DNA from: CAZVJA01 sp964626885
GTDB taxonomy: Bacteria; Planctomycetota; Planctomycetia; Planctomycetales; Planctomycetaceae
Assembly (NCBI GenBank): GCA_964626885.1
Contig: CAZVJA010000079.1
Location: forward strand, 1 to 21,829
Length of the DNA: 21,829 nucleotides
Direction of reading: 5' to 3'
A program made the position numbers and the translations under genes. Under the pieces are notes generated by a model. It searched no databases. It saw nothing but the letters and a program-made list of their open reading frames with translations, and was not told where the DNA came from. Each line of letters begins with the position of its first letter. Within the stretch, counting starts at the first letter, position 1. This document shows, piece after piece, positions 8,688 to 15,604 of the stretch.

Positions 8688-10228
8688 GGGCTTGACGGTT
8701 CAACAGGGGCAATTACGAGGGGATGCGGGCTGGGAGGCATTGTCTTCTGCGGATAGCGCGCGGCGAGCAGTTTCGTCAGCTCCTCGATCACTTCAGGCTC
8801 GAGCACGTGCTCGATGCGGTCAGCGGCCCGATCGACTTGCGCGGGAGCGATGTCAGCGTACTTTATGAGATACAGCTCCCACAGCCGGTGCTCGCGCACG
8901 ATGCGCAACGCCTCGACCGTGCCAGTTTTGGTCAAGCGATAATTGCCGTCGCCGGTTTTGACGACCAGCTTTTCGCGCTCGGCGTTCCGCAACAGCCGGC
9001 TTAAATGCGTGATGTTCCACGAACGCAGTTGCAGCAGCCGATCGAATGTGAACGATTGAGTCGCAACGTCACGTTCTTGGGGCAGAGCGGAATCGGACAG
9101 CGTGGGCTCAATTTCCTCGTAGATCGAACGGAGCAGGTCGTGCCGTCCCACGAGTCGCGTGATTCGCAGTTGCTCCATCACTCGCCGCAGAATGCCCCGT
9201 TTCCAGCCGAATAACAGGCTGATCGTGAAGATCACTGCGCCGAATAACACGATGACCGACCCCGCCGCTATCCTTGGCGCGGCTGCGCTCGCCATGACCC
9301 CGAGAATGGCACTCAAAGCGCCAAACAGAGCTGAGAGAAACGTCATTTGCTGGAGATTGTGTGTCCAGAACCGCGCGGCAGCGGTCGGCGTAATGACCAG
9401 CGCCACGACGAGCAGTAGACCGACGCTTTGCAATCCGATGACCGAAACTCCGACGACTAGGCCCATCAGTAAGAGGTCGAGCGCGAGAACCGGTAGTCCT
9501 TGTGCGGCGGCGGACTCTTCGTCGAAGCAGAGAAATGCGAATTCTTTAAAAAACAATGCGAGTACAGCCAGCACGAGCAACGAGCCGCCGGCGATCAGTC
9601 GGACATCCTCGGCGCGTAAGGACGCCGCCTTGCCGAAAATGAATTGATTCAGACCAGCCGCATTGCCGGTCGGCATGCTCTGTATGACAGTAAATAGTGC
9701 GATTCCCAACCCGAAGAAGATACTGAGCACGATCGCATATGAGGCATCTTCCTTAATCTTCGTGACGCGTCGGATACCGGTCGTGCAAAGAATTCCCGCT
9801 GTCCCCGCAACCGCGGCGCCGGTCAGCAATCCCGTGAGCGATTTGCCGCTTCCAGCATGAAGCATCTCCATCACGATAAACGCCGTGGCAATCCCCGGAA
9901 GCGAGGCATGCCCAACAACGTCGCTCACGAGCGACCGCTTCCGCAAGAGCATGAATGTTCCGACCATCCCACCGCTAATGCCCAATAATGACGTTCCCAA
10001 TAACACGATGCGAGTGTTGTAGTCGCGGAGCAGCAGAATGCGGAGCCACTGGTGACTTTCAGACGCGGGAATTTGCGGTAGTTCCTTGTCGCTCGTCATA
10101 GGAATCGCCGGCGAGTGATCGGACTCTGCGGCATAGGCGGCGACCGGTAAGTTGGCTGTTGCGAGGAGCACGAAGCCGATCGACGTGATATGGAGGAAAT
10201 GCTTGTTCCACCCGCGTCCCAAGCTCAT
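8684..10228 (-). CDS. Metal ABC transporter permease (ABC-3) fused to a DtxR/MntR-like domain (YtgC position)
   Basis: 514 residues. The N-terminus has an unusual extension that looks like a signal peptide (hydrophobic 12-33, A-Y-A-A-E-S) and a polar segment before the first permease helix at about 72. The ABC-3 permease (72-342) includes LRKRSLVSDVVGHASLPGIA (95-114) and LQSVGLLLVVALVITPTAAA (266-285). The cytosolic C-terminal part holds helix RHDLLRSIYEEIE (362-374), a winged helix (about 392-432, wing GDGNYRLTKTG) and the DtxR/MntR-type metal-binding domain: HRLWELYL (H447, E451), D466, and A-D-R-I-E-H (D470, E473, H474). D470 replaces the Glu99 of MntR and D466 sits where DtxR has His98. 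The arrangement is that of chlamydial YtgC-YtgR. It starts inside an ATGA overlap with the ATPase stop (10225-10228) and ends in another with the second permease. Confidence 0.92.
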   Translation of the reverse strand: MSLGRGWNKHFLHITSIGFVLLATANLPVAAYAAESDHSPAIPMTSDKELPQIPASESHQWLRILLLRDYNTRIVLLGTSLLGISGGMVGTFMLLRKRSLVSDVVGHASLPGIATAFIVMEMLHAGSGKSLTGLLTGAAVAGTAGILCTTGIRRVTKIKEDASYAIVLSIFFGLGIALFTVIQSMPTGNAAGLNQFIFGKAASLRAEDVRLIAGGSLLVLAVLALFFKEFAFLCFDEESAAAQGLPVLALDLLLMGLVVGVSVIGLQSVGLLLVVALVITPTAAARFWTHNLQQMTFLSALFGALSAILGVMASAAAPRIAAGSVIVLFGAVIFTISLLFGWKRGILRRVMEQLRITRLVGRHDLLRSIYEEIEPTLSDSALPQERDVATQSFTFDRLLQLRSWNITHLSRLLRNAEREKLVVKTGDGNYRLTKTGTVEALRIVREHRLWELYLIKYADIAPAQVDRAADRIEHVLEPEVIEELTKLLAARYPQKTMPPSPHPLVIAPVEPSSP

Positions 10229-11019
10229 GGCCCCGCTCCGCGGAACGTCATGCGATGCCCGATCTGGTCGAGCAGCGCGAGCTTGCCGCCATAGGTCGCG
10301 CGGAGGTTCTCCGGCGTGAAGACTTCACTGGTCGGGCCGGCCGCGACGATCCGCATATTCAACAACACGACGTGATCGAAATACTCGCTGACAGTCTGCA
10401 AGTCGTGGTGCACAACCAAGGCCGTCTTTCCGGCGTCGCGCAGTTGCTGCAAGATCGTCACGATCGCACGCTCGGTTGCGGCATCCACTCCGGCAAACGG
10501 CTCATCCATCAGGTAGAGATCTGCATCCTGTGCAAGAGCCCGCGCGAGAAACACCCGTTGCTGCTGCCCTCCGGAAAGCTGGCTGATCTGCCGCCGGGCG
10601 AAATCCGCTAGACCGACGCGGTCGAGTGATTCGAGCGCTATACGGCGATATTTGCGCGACACAGGGCGACACCAGCCGATTTTTCGATAAAGGCCCATGG
10701 CGACCACATGCAACGCATTCACGGGAAAATCCCAGTCGACGCTGGTTCGCTGCGGAACGTAGCCGACCCGATGCCGCTGCGCCCGGTACGGTTGTCCGAA
10801 CATCAGGACCCGCCCGGAAGCCTTGGGAACTAGATCAAGCACCGCTTTGATCAGCGTTGTCTTGCCGGAACCGTTGGGGCCGACGATACCGATCAACTTT
10901 CCGCGCGGAGCTTGGTAATCGACATCCCATAACACCGGCTTGCGGTGATACGCGACGGTCATGTCGTCAATCGCGAGTGGGCATTGTTCGCGTTCGGCCG
11001 GTGTTGCGTTTGAAATCAT
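10225..11019 (-). CDS. Metal ABC transporter ATP-binding protein (Znu/Mnt/YtgB type)
   Basis: 264 residues from the ATG at 11019, the ATPase that powers the two permeases. It shows Walker A GPNGSGKT (47-54), Q-loop Q90 in VGYVPQRTSVDWDFP (a segment typical of Mn/Zn/Fe importers), the signature LSGGQQQR (148-155), Walker B LYLMDEPF (168-175) with a following D-loop, and the switch histidine in VVHHDL (203-207). The frame stays open further upstream to 11205, but those codons overlap the binding-protein gene and encode no conserved sequence. The start at 11019 gives an ATGA overlap with the preceding stop (11016-11019), matching the other two junctions of the operon. The protein is cytoplasmic and membrane-associated. 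Confidence 0.95.
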   Translation of the reverse strand: MISNATPAEREQCPLAIDDMTVAYHRKPVLWDVDYQAPRGKLIGIVGPNGSGKTTLIKAVLDLVPKASGRVLMFGQPYRAQRHRVGYVPQRTSVDWDFPVNALHVVAMGLYRKIGWCRPVSRKYRRIALESLDRVGLADFARRQISQLSGGQQQRVFLARALAQDADLYLMDEPFAGVDAATERAIVTILQQLRDAGKTALVVHHDLQTVSEYFDHVVLLNMRIVAAGPTSEVFTPENLRATYGGKLALLDQIGHRMTFRGAGP

Positions 11020-12059
11020 TTTGTAACCTCGCCATCGTTCTGCTCGGATAGCTTTCCTTGAAAACCTCTTGCGGGTGCCTCCCCCCCCAAGGCGCGAGCG
11101 ATCATCGTAGCGTTGTGATCCATCATGCCGAGATACGTTCCTTCGTAAGTTCCCCCCTTCCCCATGGCATCCGAAAAAAGTTTCCCGCCGACGGCGACCT
11201 TCCAACTCTGCTTTTCAGCTCCTTCGACCACTGCCTGCAGATTCCGCGGTGGAACACTCGATTCCACAAAGATGGCTCGGACCTTCCGCTCCACAAGGAA
11301 ATTCACGAGCTTGTTGATATCGTCGACCCCGGGTTCGGAATCTGTCGTGATTCCTTGCACGGAACTGACCGGAATATCATAGGCACGAGAAAAATAGCCG
11401 AAGGCGTCATGAGCGGTCACCAGAACGCGCTGGTCTTTGGGAATCGAGGCGATCACTCGTCGGACGTAATTGTCCAGATCTTTCAATTGCGCACTGTAGG
11501 ATTTCGCATTCGCTTGGTAATACGAGGCATTGGGGGGATCGAATTCGCTGAGGGACTTCGCCACGAACTCCACACAACGGCTCCAAGCGCTCACGTCCAT
11601 CCAGACATGCGGGTCGTAATGCCCGGAAAATTCCGGGGGTTCGCGGAGGTAGGACTCGTCGATCCCCTCGGTAACTGCATAGACCGGCTTGCCGTTACGG
11701 CCGATGCGCGCGAATTCATCCGCCATCCGCCCTTCGAGCATCAGCCCGGAGTAAAAGATGACGTCGGCCGACATCAGTTCCTTGGTATCGTTGCCAAAGG
11801 GCTTGTACAAATGCGGATCAACCCCCTCGCCGAGCAGGCCGACGACATTTGCTTTATCTCCCGCGACAATCCGTACGATGTCGGTCACCATGCCACATGT
11901 CGTGACAATTTTGTAATGGCCGCGAGCCTTGCCGGTCCCCTCACCTGAAACAGCACCATCCGAGGCATTCGAACTGCAGCCGATCGTGGAGATGAGGAGG
12001 CTCACGACTCCGACAAGCACAGAACAGGCCCTAAACGGAGGCGTGACTTTACCCGGCAT
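11016..12059 (-). CDS. Metal-binding lipoprotein of ABC transporter (TroA/ZnuA/YtgA type)
   Basis: 347 residues from ATG 12059, the extracytoplasmic metal receptor of the operon. It has a lipoprotein signal with lipobox STIGC (C28) and a disordered S/G linker. The mature cluster A-I domain has metal ligands H83 (GVDPHLYKP), H151 (YDPHVWMD), H217 (TAHDAFGYF) and D297 (LFSDAMG), plus the family ending GTYLGMMDHN. The His3-Asp set matches TroA. The His-rich loop of zinc-specific ZnuA is absent, which favours manganese or iron, but metal identity cannot be settled from sequence. GGGAG (12069-12073), 9 nt before ATG 12059, selects this start over an in-frame ATG at 12152, which would put 31 polar residues ahead of the signal peptide. 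First gene of the operon, coupled by ATGA to the ATPase. Confidence 0.94.
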   Translation of the reverse strand: MPGKVTPPFRACSVLVGVVSLLISTIGCSSNASDGAVSGEGTGKARGHYKIVTTCGMVTDIVRIVAGDKANVVGLLGEGVDPHLYKPFGNDTKELMSADVIFYSGLMLEGRMADEFARIGRNGKPVYAVTEGIDESYLREPPEFSGHYDPHVWMDVSAWSRCVEFVAKSLSEFDPPNASYYQANAKSYSAQLKDLDNYVRRVIASIPKDQRVLVTAHDAFGYFSRAYDIPVSSVQGITTDSEPGVDDINKLVNFLVERKVRAIFVESSVPPRNLQAVVEGAEKQSWKVAVGGKLFSDAMGKGGTYEGTYLGMMDHNATMIARALGGEAPARGFQGKLSEQNDGEVTK

Positions 12060-12068
12060 CTCGAATAA

Positions 12069-12073
12069 CTCCC
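12069..12073 (-). promoter_or_regulatory. Ribosome binding site fixing the metal-binding lipoprotein start
   Basis: GGGAG on the minus strand, 9 nt before ATG 12059. It supports a start directly at the lipoprotein signal peptide rather than at the in-frame ATG 93 nt upstream. Confidence 0.6.
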
Positions 12074-12188
12074 AATTGATGACGCATGGCAGTGCGCAAT
12101 ACGGGCGACTGGCTTCAACTCCCAGCCGCCGGTTCGTGTCATCGTGCGGCAAACACTCCAGTCATTAAGCACGCACCCAGTACACGCA

Positions 12189-12204
12189 CCATCATTGGTG
12201 ATGG
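12189..12204 (-). other. Small hairpin in the leader of the metal transporter operon
   Basis: CCATCA, loop TTGG, TGATGG on the plus strand (the same stem on the minus-strand transcript), about 130 nt before ATG 12059. The leader does not match a riboswitch that I recognise. Confidence 0.35.
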
Positions 12205-12256
12205 CATTGACCCTTGAGCAGAGAACCGGCAGAACGCTCGGAGGTTCCCCTCACTT

Positions 12257-12282
12257 TTCGCTAATACGATTCGCTATTACGA
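12257..12282. repeat. Tandem 13-bp direct repeat in the metal operon leader
   Basis: TTCGCTAATACGA (12257-12269) is followed immediately by TTCGCTATTACGA (12270-12282), with one mismatch in 13. Head-to-tail sites one helical turn plus about 2.5 bp apart are a common arrangement for cooperative binding of a regulator, but no known box is recognised. Confidence 0.6.
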
Positions 12283-12318
12283 TTGAGGGGGGGGTATTTT
12301 GATCCACCGTTAATATTG

Positions 12319-12334
12319 TTTTGATTAATCAAAA
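12319..12334. promoter_or_regulatory. Candidate operator: perfect 16-bp palindrome
   Basis: TTTTGATTAATCAAAA is a perfect inverted repeat in an AT-rich patch. On the minus strand it begins 10 nt downstream of the -10 box at 12345-12350, covering roughly +4 to +20, a classic place for a repressor. AT-rich dyads are typical of DtxR/MntR-family and Fur-family operators, but the sequence does not exactly match a consensus I know. A role as the binding site of the DtxR-like domains encoded by the operon is inferred. Confidence 0.55.
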
Positions 12335-12344
12335 TTCTTTTAGG

Positions 12345-12373
12345 ATTCTATTCTGGACTGGTGCTTACGACAA
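12345..12373 (-). promoter_or_regulatory. Promoter of the metal ABC transporter operon
   Basis: On the minus strand TTGTCG (12368-12373) and TAGAAT (12345-12350) are spaced by exactly 17 nt: 4/6 and 5/6 matches to sigma-70 hexamers. The predicted start near 12338 leaves a leader of about 280 nt before ATG 12059. A CGACA-AGAGA-TGTCG inverted repeat (12368-12382) overlaps the -35. Confidence 0.5.
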
Positions 12374-12489
12374 GAGATGTCGATCACGCTCAACCGTGTC
12401 CAGCAGGTATCAGCCGTCGATCCAGAACCGAATTCGAGAAGTTTCGGCTCAAACGGGAAATTGCTGTCCGCGTAAAGGTTTTGCGCAAA

Positions 12490-12520
12490 TTGGCGGCTGA
12501 AAACGCCCCAATGCTATGGT
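12490..12520 (+). promoter_or_regulatory. Weak candidate promoter for the DUF1080-FKBP gene
   Basis: TTGGCG (12490-12495) and TATGGT (12515-12520) with a 19-nt spacer, just before two hairpins in the leader. The spacing is longer than ideal. Confidence 0.2.
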
Positions 12521-12543
12521 AGATTAGTGGATGCGCTGGCAGG

Positions 12544-12594
12544 CCCAGTCGGAATTCCGGCTGGGGCGATCACGGTTCGTCCTGGAGACCGTGA
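12544..12594 (+). other. Two consecutive hairpins in the leader of the DUF1080-FKBP gene
   Basis: 12544-12565 folds as a 9-bp stem (one G-U pair) closed by an AATT loop. 12570-12576 (TCACGGT) pairs perfectly with 12588-12594 (ACCGTGA) around an 11-nt loop. Both lie about 90-140 nt before the TTG start. There is no T-run, so they are not typical terminators. A 5'-UTR structural or protein-binding role is possible. Confidence 0.45.
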
Positions 12595-12668
12595 CCCGGC
12601 GAAAGGCTGGACAGTCATTTTCGATTGCGATCAGCAATTTGAGTGTAGGGGCCCGAGGGACGGGGAGC

Positions 12669-12673
12669 GGAGG
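12669..12673 (+). promoter_or_regulatory. Ribosome binding site supporting the TTG start at 12682
   Basis: GGAGG lies 8 nt before TTG 12682, the strongest Shine-Dalgarno in the window. It justifies a non-ATG start that opens directly into a signal peptide. Confidence 0.65.
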
Positions 12674-12681
12674 TTCGACCG

Positions 12682-13707
12682 TTGAAACAACAGCACTTTT
12701 GGAATGCCATTCTCCTTTTTGTTGCACTGGTCACAATATCTGTGTCCCCAGGCATTGCCGACGAAACTCCGAAACCTGATGCGCCGAAAACCGAGGCAAA
12801 AGGGCCCGAGTTTGTCCCGCTGTACAACGGTAAAGACCTGACCGGCTGGGAAGTTCAGGACGGCAAAATCGAGGCCTGGAAGGCCGATGGCGAAATGATC
12901 AGTTGCGATGGCAAAAATGGCGGGTGGTTGCGTACCGCAAAGATGTACAGCGATTTTGTCTTGAAACTAGAATGGAGAATCCCCAAGGGGGGGAATAGCG
13001 GTATCGGACTCCGCTTTCCAGCGACGGGAAACCCCGCTCATGTCGGAATGGAAATACAGATTCTCGATGACAACGACGAGCAGTACAAGAATCTCAAAGA
13101 CGCTCAATACACCGGTGGAATTTACTACCAGGCACCAGCCAAGCGCGGGGCAACGAAGCCGATCGGAGAATGGAACCAGTATGAGATCACCTGCCTTGGT
13201 CCCCATGTAAAAATTGTGCTCAACGGCACGGTAATTAACGACGTGATGGTCGACACCTTCAAAGAGGGCCAAGGGGGCTATCCAGCGCTCGCGGATCGCC
13301 CCGAGATTGGTTACATCGGCATGCAAAGTCACGATTCCCGCGTTGACTTCCGCAATATCCAGTTGAAAAATCTGACGAAGACAACACCGTCCGGCATTCA
13401 GTATGTCGACATTGTGGAAGGGACCGGCAAAGAAGTCCCCGCGGGAGCGAAGGTGAACGTCCACTTCACCGGACGTCTCGTTGATGGGAAGAGCTTCGAG
13501 GCGATGCGAGACCGCAGTACATTAGTCGAGATGCCCCTCAACGGAGTCATTCCGGGCTTGCAAGAGGGGATCCCCGGAATGAAGGTGGGAGGACGCCGCA
13601 AGCTCATCATCCCGCCGGAACGGGCCTATGGAAAGCGGGGTGACGGCAACCTGATACCGCCGGATGCAACGTTGATTTACGACATCGAGGTCAAAGGGTT
13701 GCCATAA
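12682..13707 (+). CDS. Exported DUF1080 protein fused to an FKBP-type peptidyl-prolyl isomerase
   Basis: 341 residues from a TTG start. A signal peptide (1 to about 26, ending GIA-DE) and a short K/P linker lead into a DUF1080 (3-keto-disaccharide hydrolase type) jelly-roll at about 44-228, with its landmarks FVPLYNGKDLTGWE (44-57), GNSGIGLR (104-111), MEIQILDD (123-130), EWNQYEIT (163-170) and the final D-F-R-N-I-Q-L. Residues 235-340 are an FKBP domain: F272, E273, R276-D277-R278, V289-I290, Y316 and the closing IPPDATLIYDIEV align with human FKBP12. The active-site tryptophan (W59 in FKBP12) is replaced by L293. The protein would act in the periplasm, combining a carbohydrate-directed lectin-like or glycosidase module with a proline isomerase. 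The zinc-ribbon gene follows after 70 nt and may be co-transcribed. Confidence 0.9.
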   Translation: MKQQHFWNAILLFVALVTISVSPGIADETPKPDAPKTEAKGPEFVPLYNGKDLTGWEVQDGKIEAWKADGEMISCDGKNGGWLRTAKMYSDFVLKLEWRIPKGGNSGIGLRFPATGNPAHVGMEIQILDDNDEQYKNLKDAQYTGGIYYQAPAKRGATKPIGEWNQYEITCLGPHVKIVLNGTVINDVMVDTFKEGQGGYPALADRPEIGYIGMQSHDSRVDFRNIQLKNLTKTTPSGIQYVDIVEGTGKEVPAGAKVNVHFTGRLVDGKSFEAMRDRSTLVEMPLNGVIPGLQEGIPGMKVGGRRKLIIPPERAYGKRGDGNLIPPDATLIYDIEVKGLP

Positions 13708-13777
13708 GGATTCGAGCCTGCGGCCCTGATTAATAGAATACAGAAATACTGGCTTTTGGTTTGAGAGTGGTGCGATC

Positions 13778-15604
13778 ATGTCTGTATCGATCATTGCCTG
13801 CCCTTCGTGCAACACGTTGCTGCTGCCGGATACGGCTCAGTGCCCAACGTGCCACCATGTGCTGATCGAAGTACAGCGCCCGGAACTTGGCGCAATCCCG
13901 CAGGCCCCCGTTGATCCAAATGAAGTTGAGGATGCCTGTCCCGGCTGCAACGAGCTTGTGCGTCGCGGTTTGGTCCGTTGCTGGAACTGCGGCACCTTCA
14001 TGAAGCAGGAGATCGCGGAAACGTATCAGCGAATGCAGGCCACACCTTCGCAGGTGATCTACAGCGATGTTGATGAGGCCGCCCCGGAAACGAATGGCTT
14101 CGAGGCTTCCTCATCGGAAACGGCATTCGCCGCGAACGAAGTCGATTTCGAACTCGCTCCCGACGTGGCCGACGACGACGATTTTGAAACTTCTCCGACT
14201 ACCTATTCGCTTCAGGAAGATGCGATCATTTCAGCTGCTCCGGATCTGACAGCGACCACTCCTCCCCAAGAGATTGAGCAGGTTTCCCCCAGCGCGAAAA
14301 CAAAGTCTCCGAAAGAGACACAGAAAGAAAAAGAAACAAAAACGAAGACTGAAGCGGCCGCGAAAAAAGACGCTCCAACGGACAAGGACAAAACTCCCGC
14401 GAAATCGGCGAACACAAGTGAAAAGCCGGAATTTGTCAGCGAATTCGATGCGCAATTCGGCATGCCGCAATCCCTCGGTGCTGGAGGCGATGCCCTGCTG
14501 CAGGTTGCCCTCGCCGAAGAAGCCGAAACCGGAGTGCGGCGGCGCAAACGGGGTGACACAGGAAGTTCGCGGAGCGGGTTCGTGGTCTATTGCCCGCACG
14601 GGCATCGTGTGGAGGTCCAGGAGCGGCATCGGGGCCTAAAAGGTCGCTGCCCGCGCTGTCGCGAGTCGTTTACCGTGCCAGCCAATCCCTGGGATGACGA
14701 GCAGGCGGCAGCCGAGGCGATGGCCGCACAACAGGCCGCCGCGGCAGCGGGAGAAGAATCCGGTCGCGAGGTCGATGAGATCTCGGCAGGGGAATACACC
14801 ACTTGGCTGACCGACGTGCATCACCACACGGTCAATCTCACAAAATTGAAATTAAAGCCCGGTAGTCTGCTCAATGACTTCCTGGAAGCCGACCTTGCGT
14901 TCTCACCGAATGGCATGTTGAAGATCTTCCTCGTCAAGAAGGGAGGCTTGTTCGGTGGTGCGGCGAAAAAGAAGGACAGTACCCGGAAAGCGGTCATCGC
15001 GCATCTTTCTGAAGGAAAAGATCTCGACAGCCTTCCCGGAGCGTCGCATCAGTTTTACGACACGAGCGCCGTCAGCCAGGTCCGCATCGTCCAGCCGATT
15101 GTCTCGCAGGACGAATCCATGTTCGCGGGGGTGTCGGTTTTCGGCGATGCAAAAATTGCGATCCGGTTCCCCAAAGTCGACGATACCGCCGATCCGCAAT
15201 TCGTGTCGTTCTGGTTGTCGGAATTCCGCAAGTTCGTGGAAATTCTCGAAGAATACTATGGCATCAAGCGGCTCGGGGCGGATGTCGGAATTCCCCTCGA
15301 AGACATCTTCACCGAACGGGTCTGCCATTTCAGTGAAGAGCCATTGAAGTACCTTGAGAACATCGATTTCTACCTCAATGATCCCGGCTTTAAGCTCAAG
15401 CTGATCGGCCGCCGCTGTGCGGGTTGCGATCTGGTTGTCAGTGAGCAGTCGCGCGAAAAAGAGAAGATCGGCGGCAAAAACGCCAAAAAGATCGCCAAGG
15501 CAAAGTGCCCCAAATGCGAGAAGCCGTTTGGCGATATTCCGCTCTACGCCTTCGATGATGCCCCGCCCCCCGCAACAGAACCAGAAAAGTCGCCGCAGAA
15601 ATAA
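13778..15604 (+). CDS. Multi-zinc-ribbon protein of unknown function
   Basis: 608 residues, no signal peptide, probably cytoplasmic. Two N-terminal zinc ribbons (C8-x2-C11/C22-x2-C25 and C54-x2-C57/C68-x2-C71) are followed by a long acidic then Lys/Glu/Thr-rich, probably disordered linker (about 80-230). A third ribbon has one half-site changed to C272-P-H-G-H and the second half C291-x2-C294. An Ala/Gln/Glu stretch (about 308-325) leads to a globular region (about 340-530) with no recognised motif. A fourth ribbon is C547-x2-C550/C577-x2-C580, with a basic stretch between its halves. Repeated ribbons separated by flexible linkers suggest nucleic-acid or protein-complex binding, but no function can be assigned. 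The ATG at 13778 follows a weak GAGTGG sequence. Confidence 0.8.
   Translation: MSVSIIACPSCNTLLLPDTAQCPTCHHVLIEVQRPELGAIPQAPVDPNEVEDACPGCNELVRRGLVRCWNCGTFMKQEIAETYQRMQATPSQVIYSDVDEAAPETNGFEASSSETAFAANEVDFELAPDVADDDDFETSPTTYSLQEDAIISAAPDLTATTPPQEIEQVSPSAKTKSPKETQKEKETKTKTEAAAKKDAPTDKDKTPAKSANTSEKPEFVSEFDAQFGMPQSLGAGGDALLQVALAEEAETGVRRRKRGDTGSSRSGFVVYCPHGHRVEVQERHRGLKGRCPRCRESFTVPANPWDDEQAAAEAMAAQQAAAAAGEESGREVDEISAGEYTTWLTDVHHHTVNLTKLKLKPGSLLNDFLEADLAFSPNGMLKIFLVKKGGLFGGAAKKKDSTRKAVIAHLSEGKDLDSLPGASHQFYDTSAVSQVRIVQPIVSQDESMFAGVSVFGDAKIAIRFPKVDDTADPQFVSFWLSEFRKFVEILEEYYGIKRLGADVGIPLEDIFTERVCHFSEEPLKYLENIDFYLNDPGFKLKLIGRRCAGCDLVVSEQSREKEKIGGKNAKKIAKAKCPKCEKPFGDIPLYAFDDAPPPATEPEKSPQK

Larger units (their letters stand above)
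12060..12681. other. Divergent intergenic region between metal operon and DUF1080-FKBP gene
   Basis: 622 nt without a supported gene, shared by two divergent transcripts. On the minus side it holds a promoter (12345-12373), a 16-bp palindrome (12319-12334), a tandem 13-bp repeat (12257-12282), an 8-G run (12287-12294) and a small hairpin (12189-12204). On the plus side it holds a weak promoter-like pair near 12490-12520 and two strong hairpins (12544-12594). The 12300-12350 part is strikingly AT-rich for this window. Confidence 0.7.

Noticed and set aside
11058..11948. Plus-strand open frame of 296 codons
   Set aside because: Antisense to the metal-binding lipoprotein gene, whose ligands and lipobox are intact; no protein features.
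12060..12152. Upstream in-frame start for the metal-binding lipoprotein
   Set aside because: It would place 31 polar residues before the lipoprotein signal, and a good GGGAG precedes ATG 12059.
12060..12340. Metal-sensing riboswitch in the leader of the transporter operon
   Set aside because: The leader is long and has a small hairpin, but I could not match the conserved loops of the Mn (yybP-ykoY) class or another known class.
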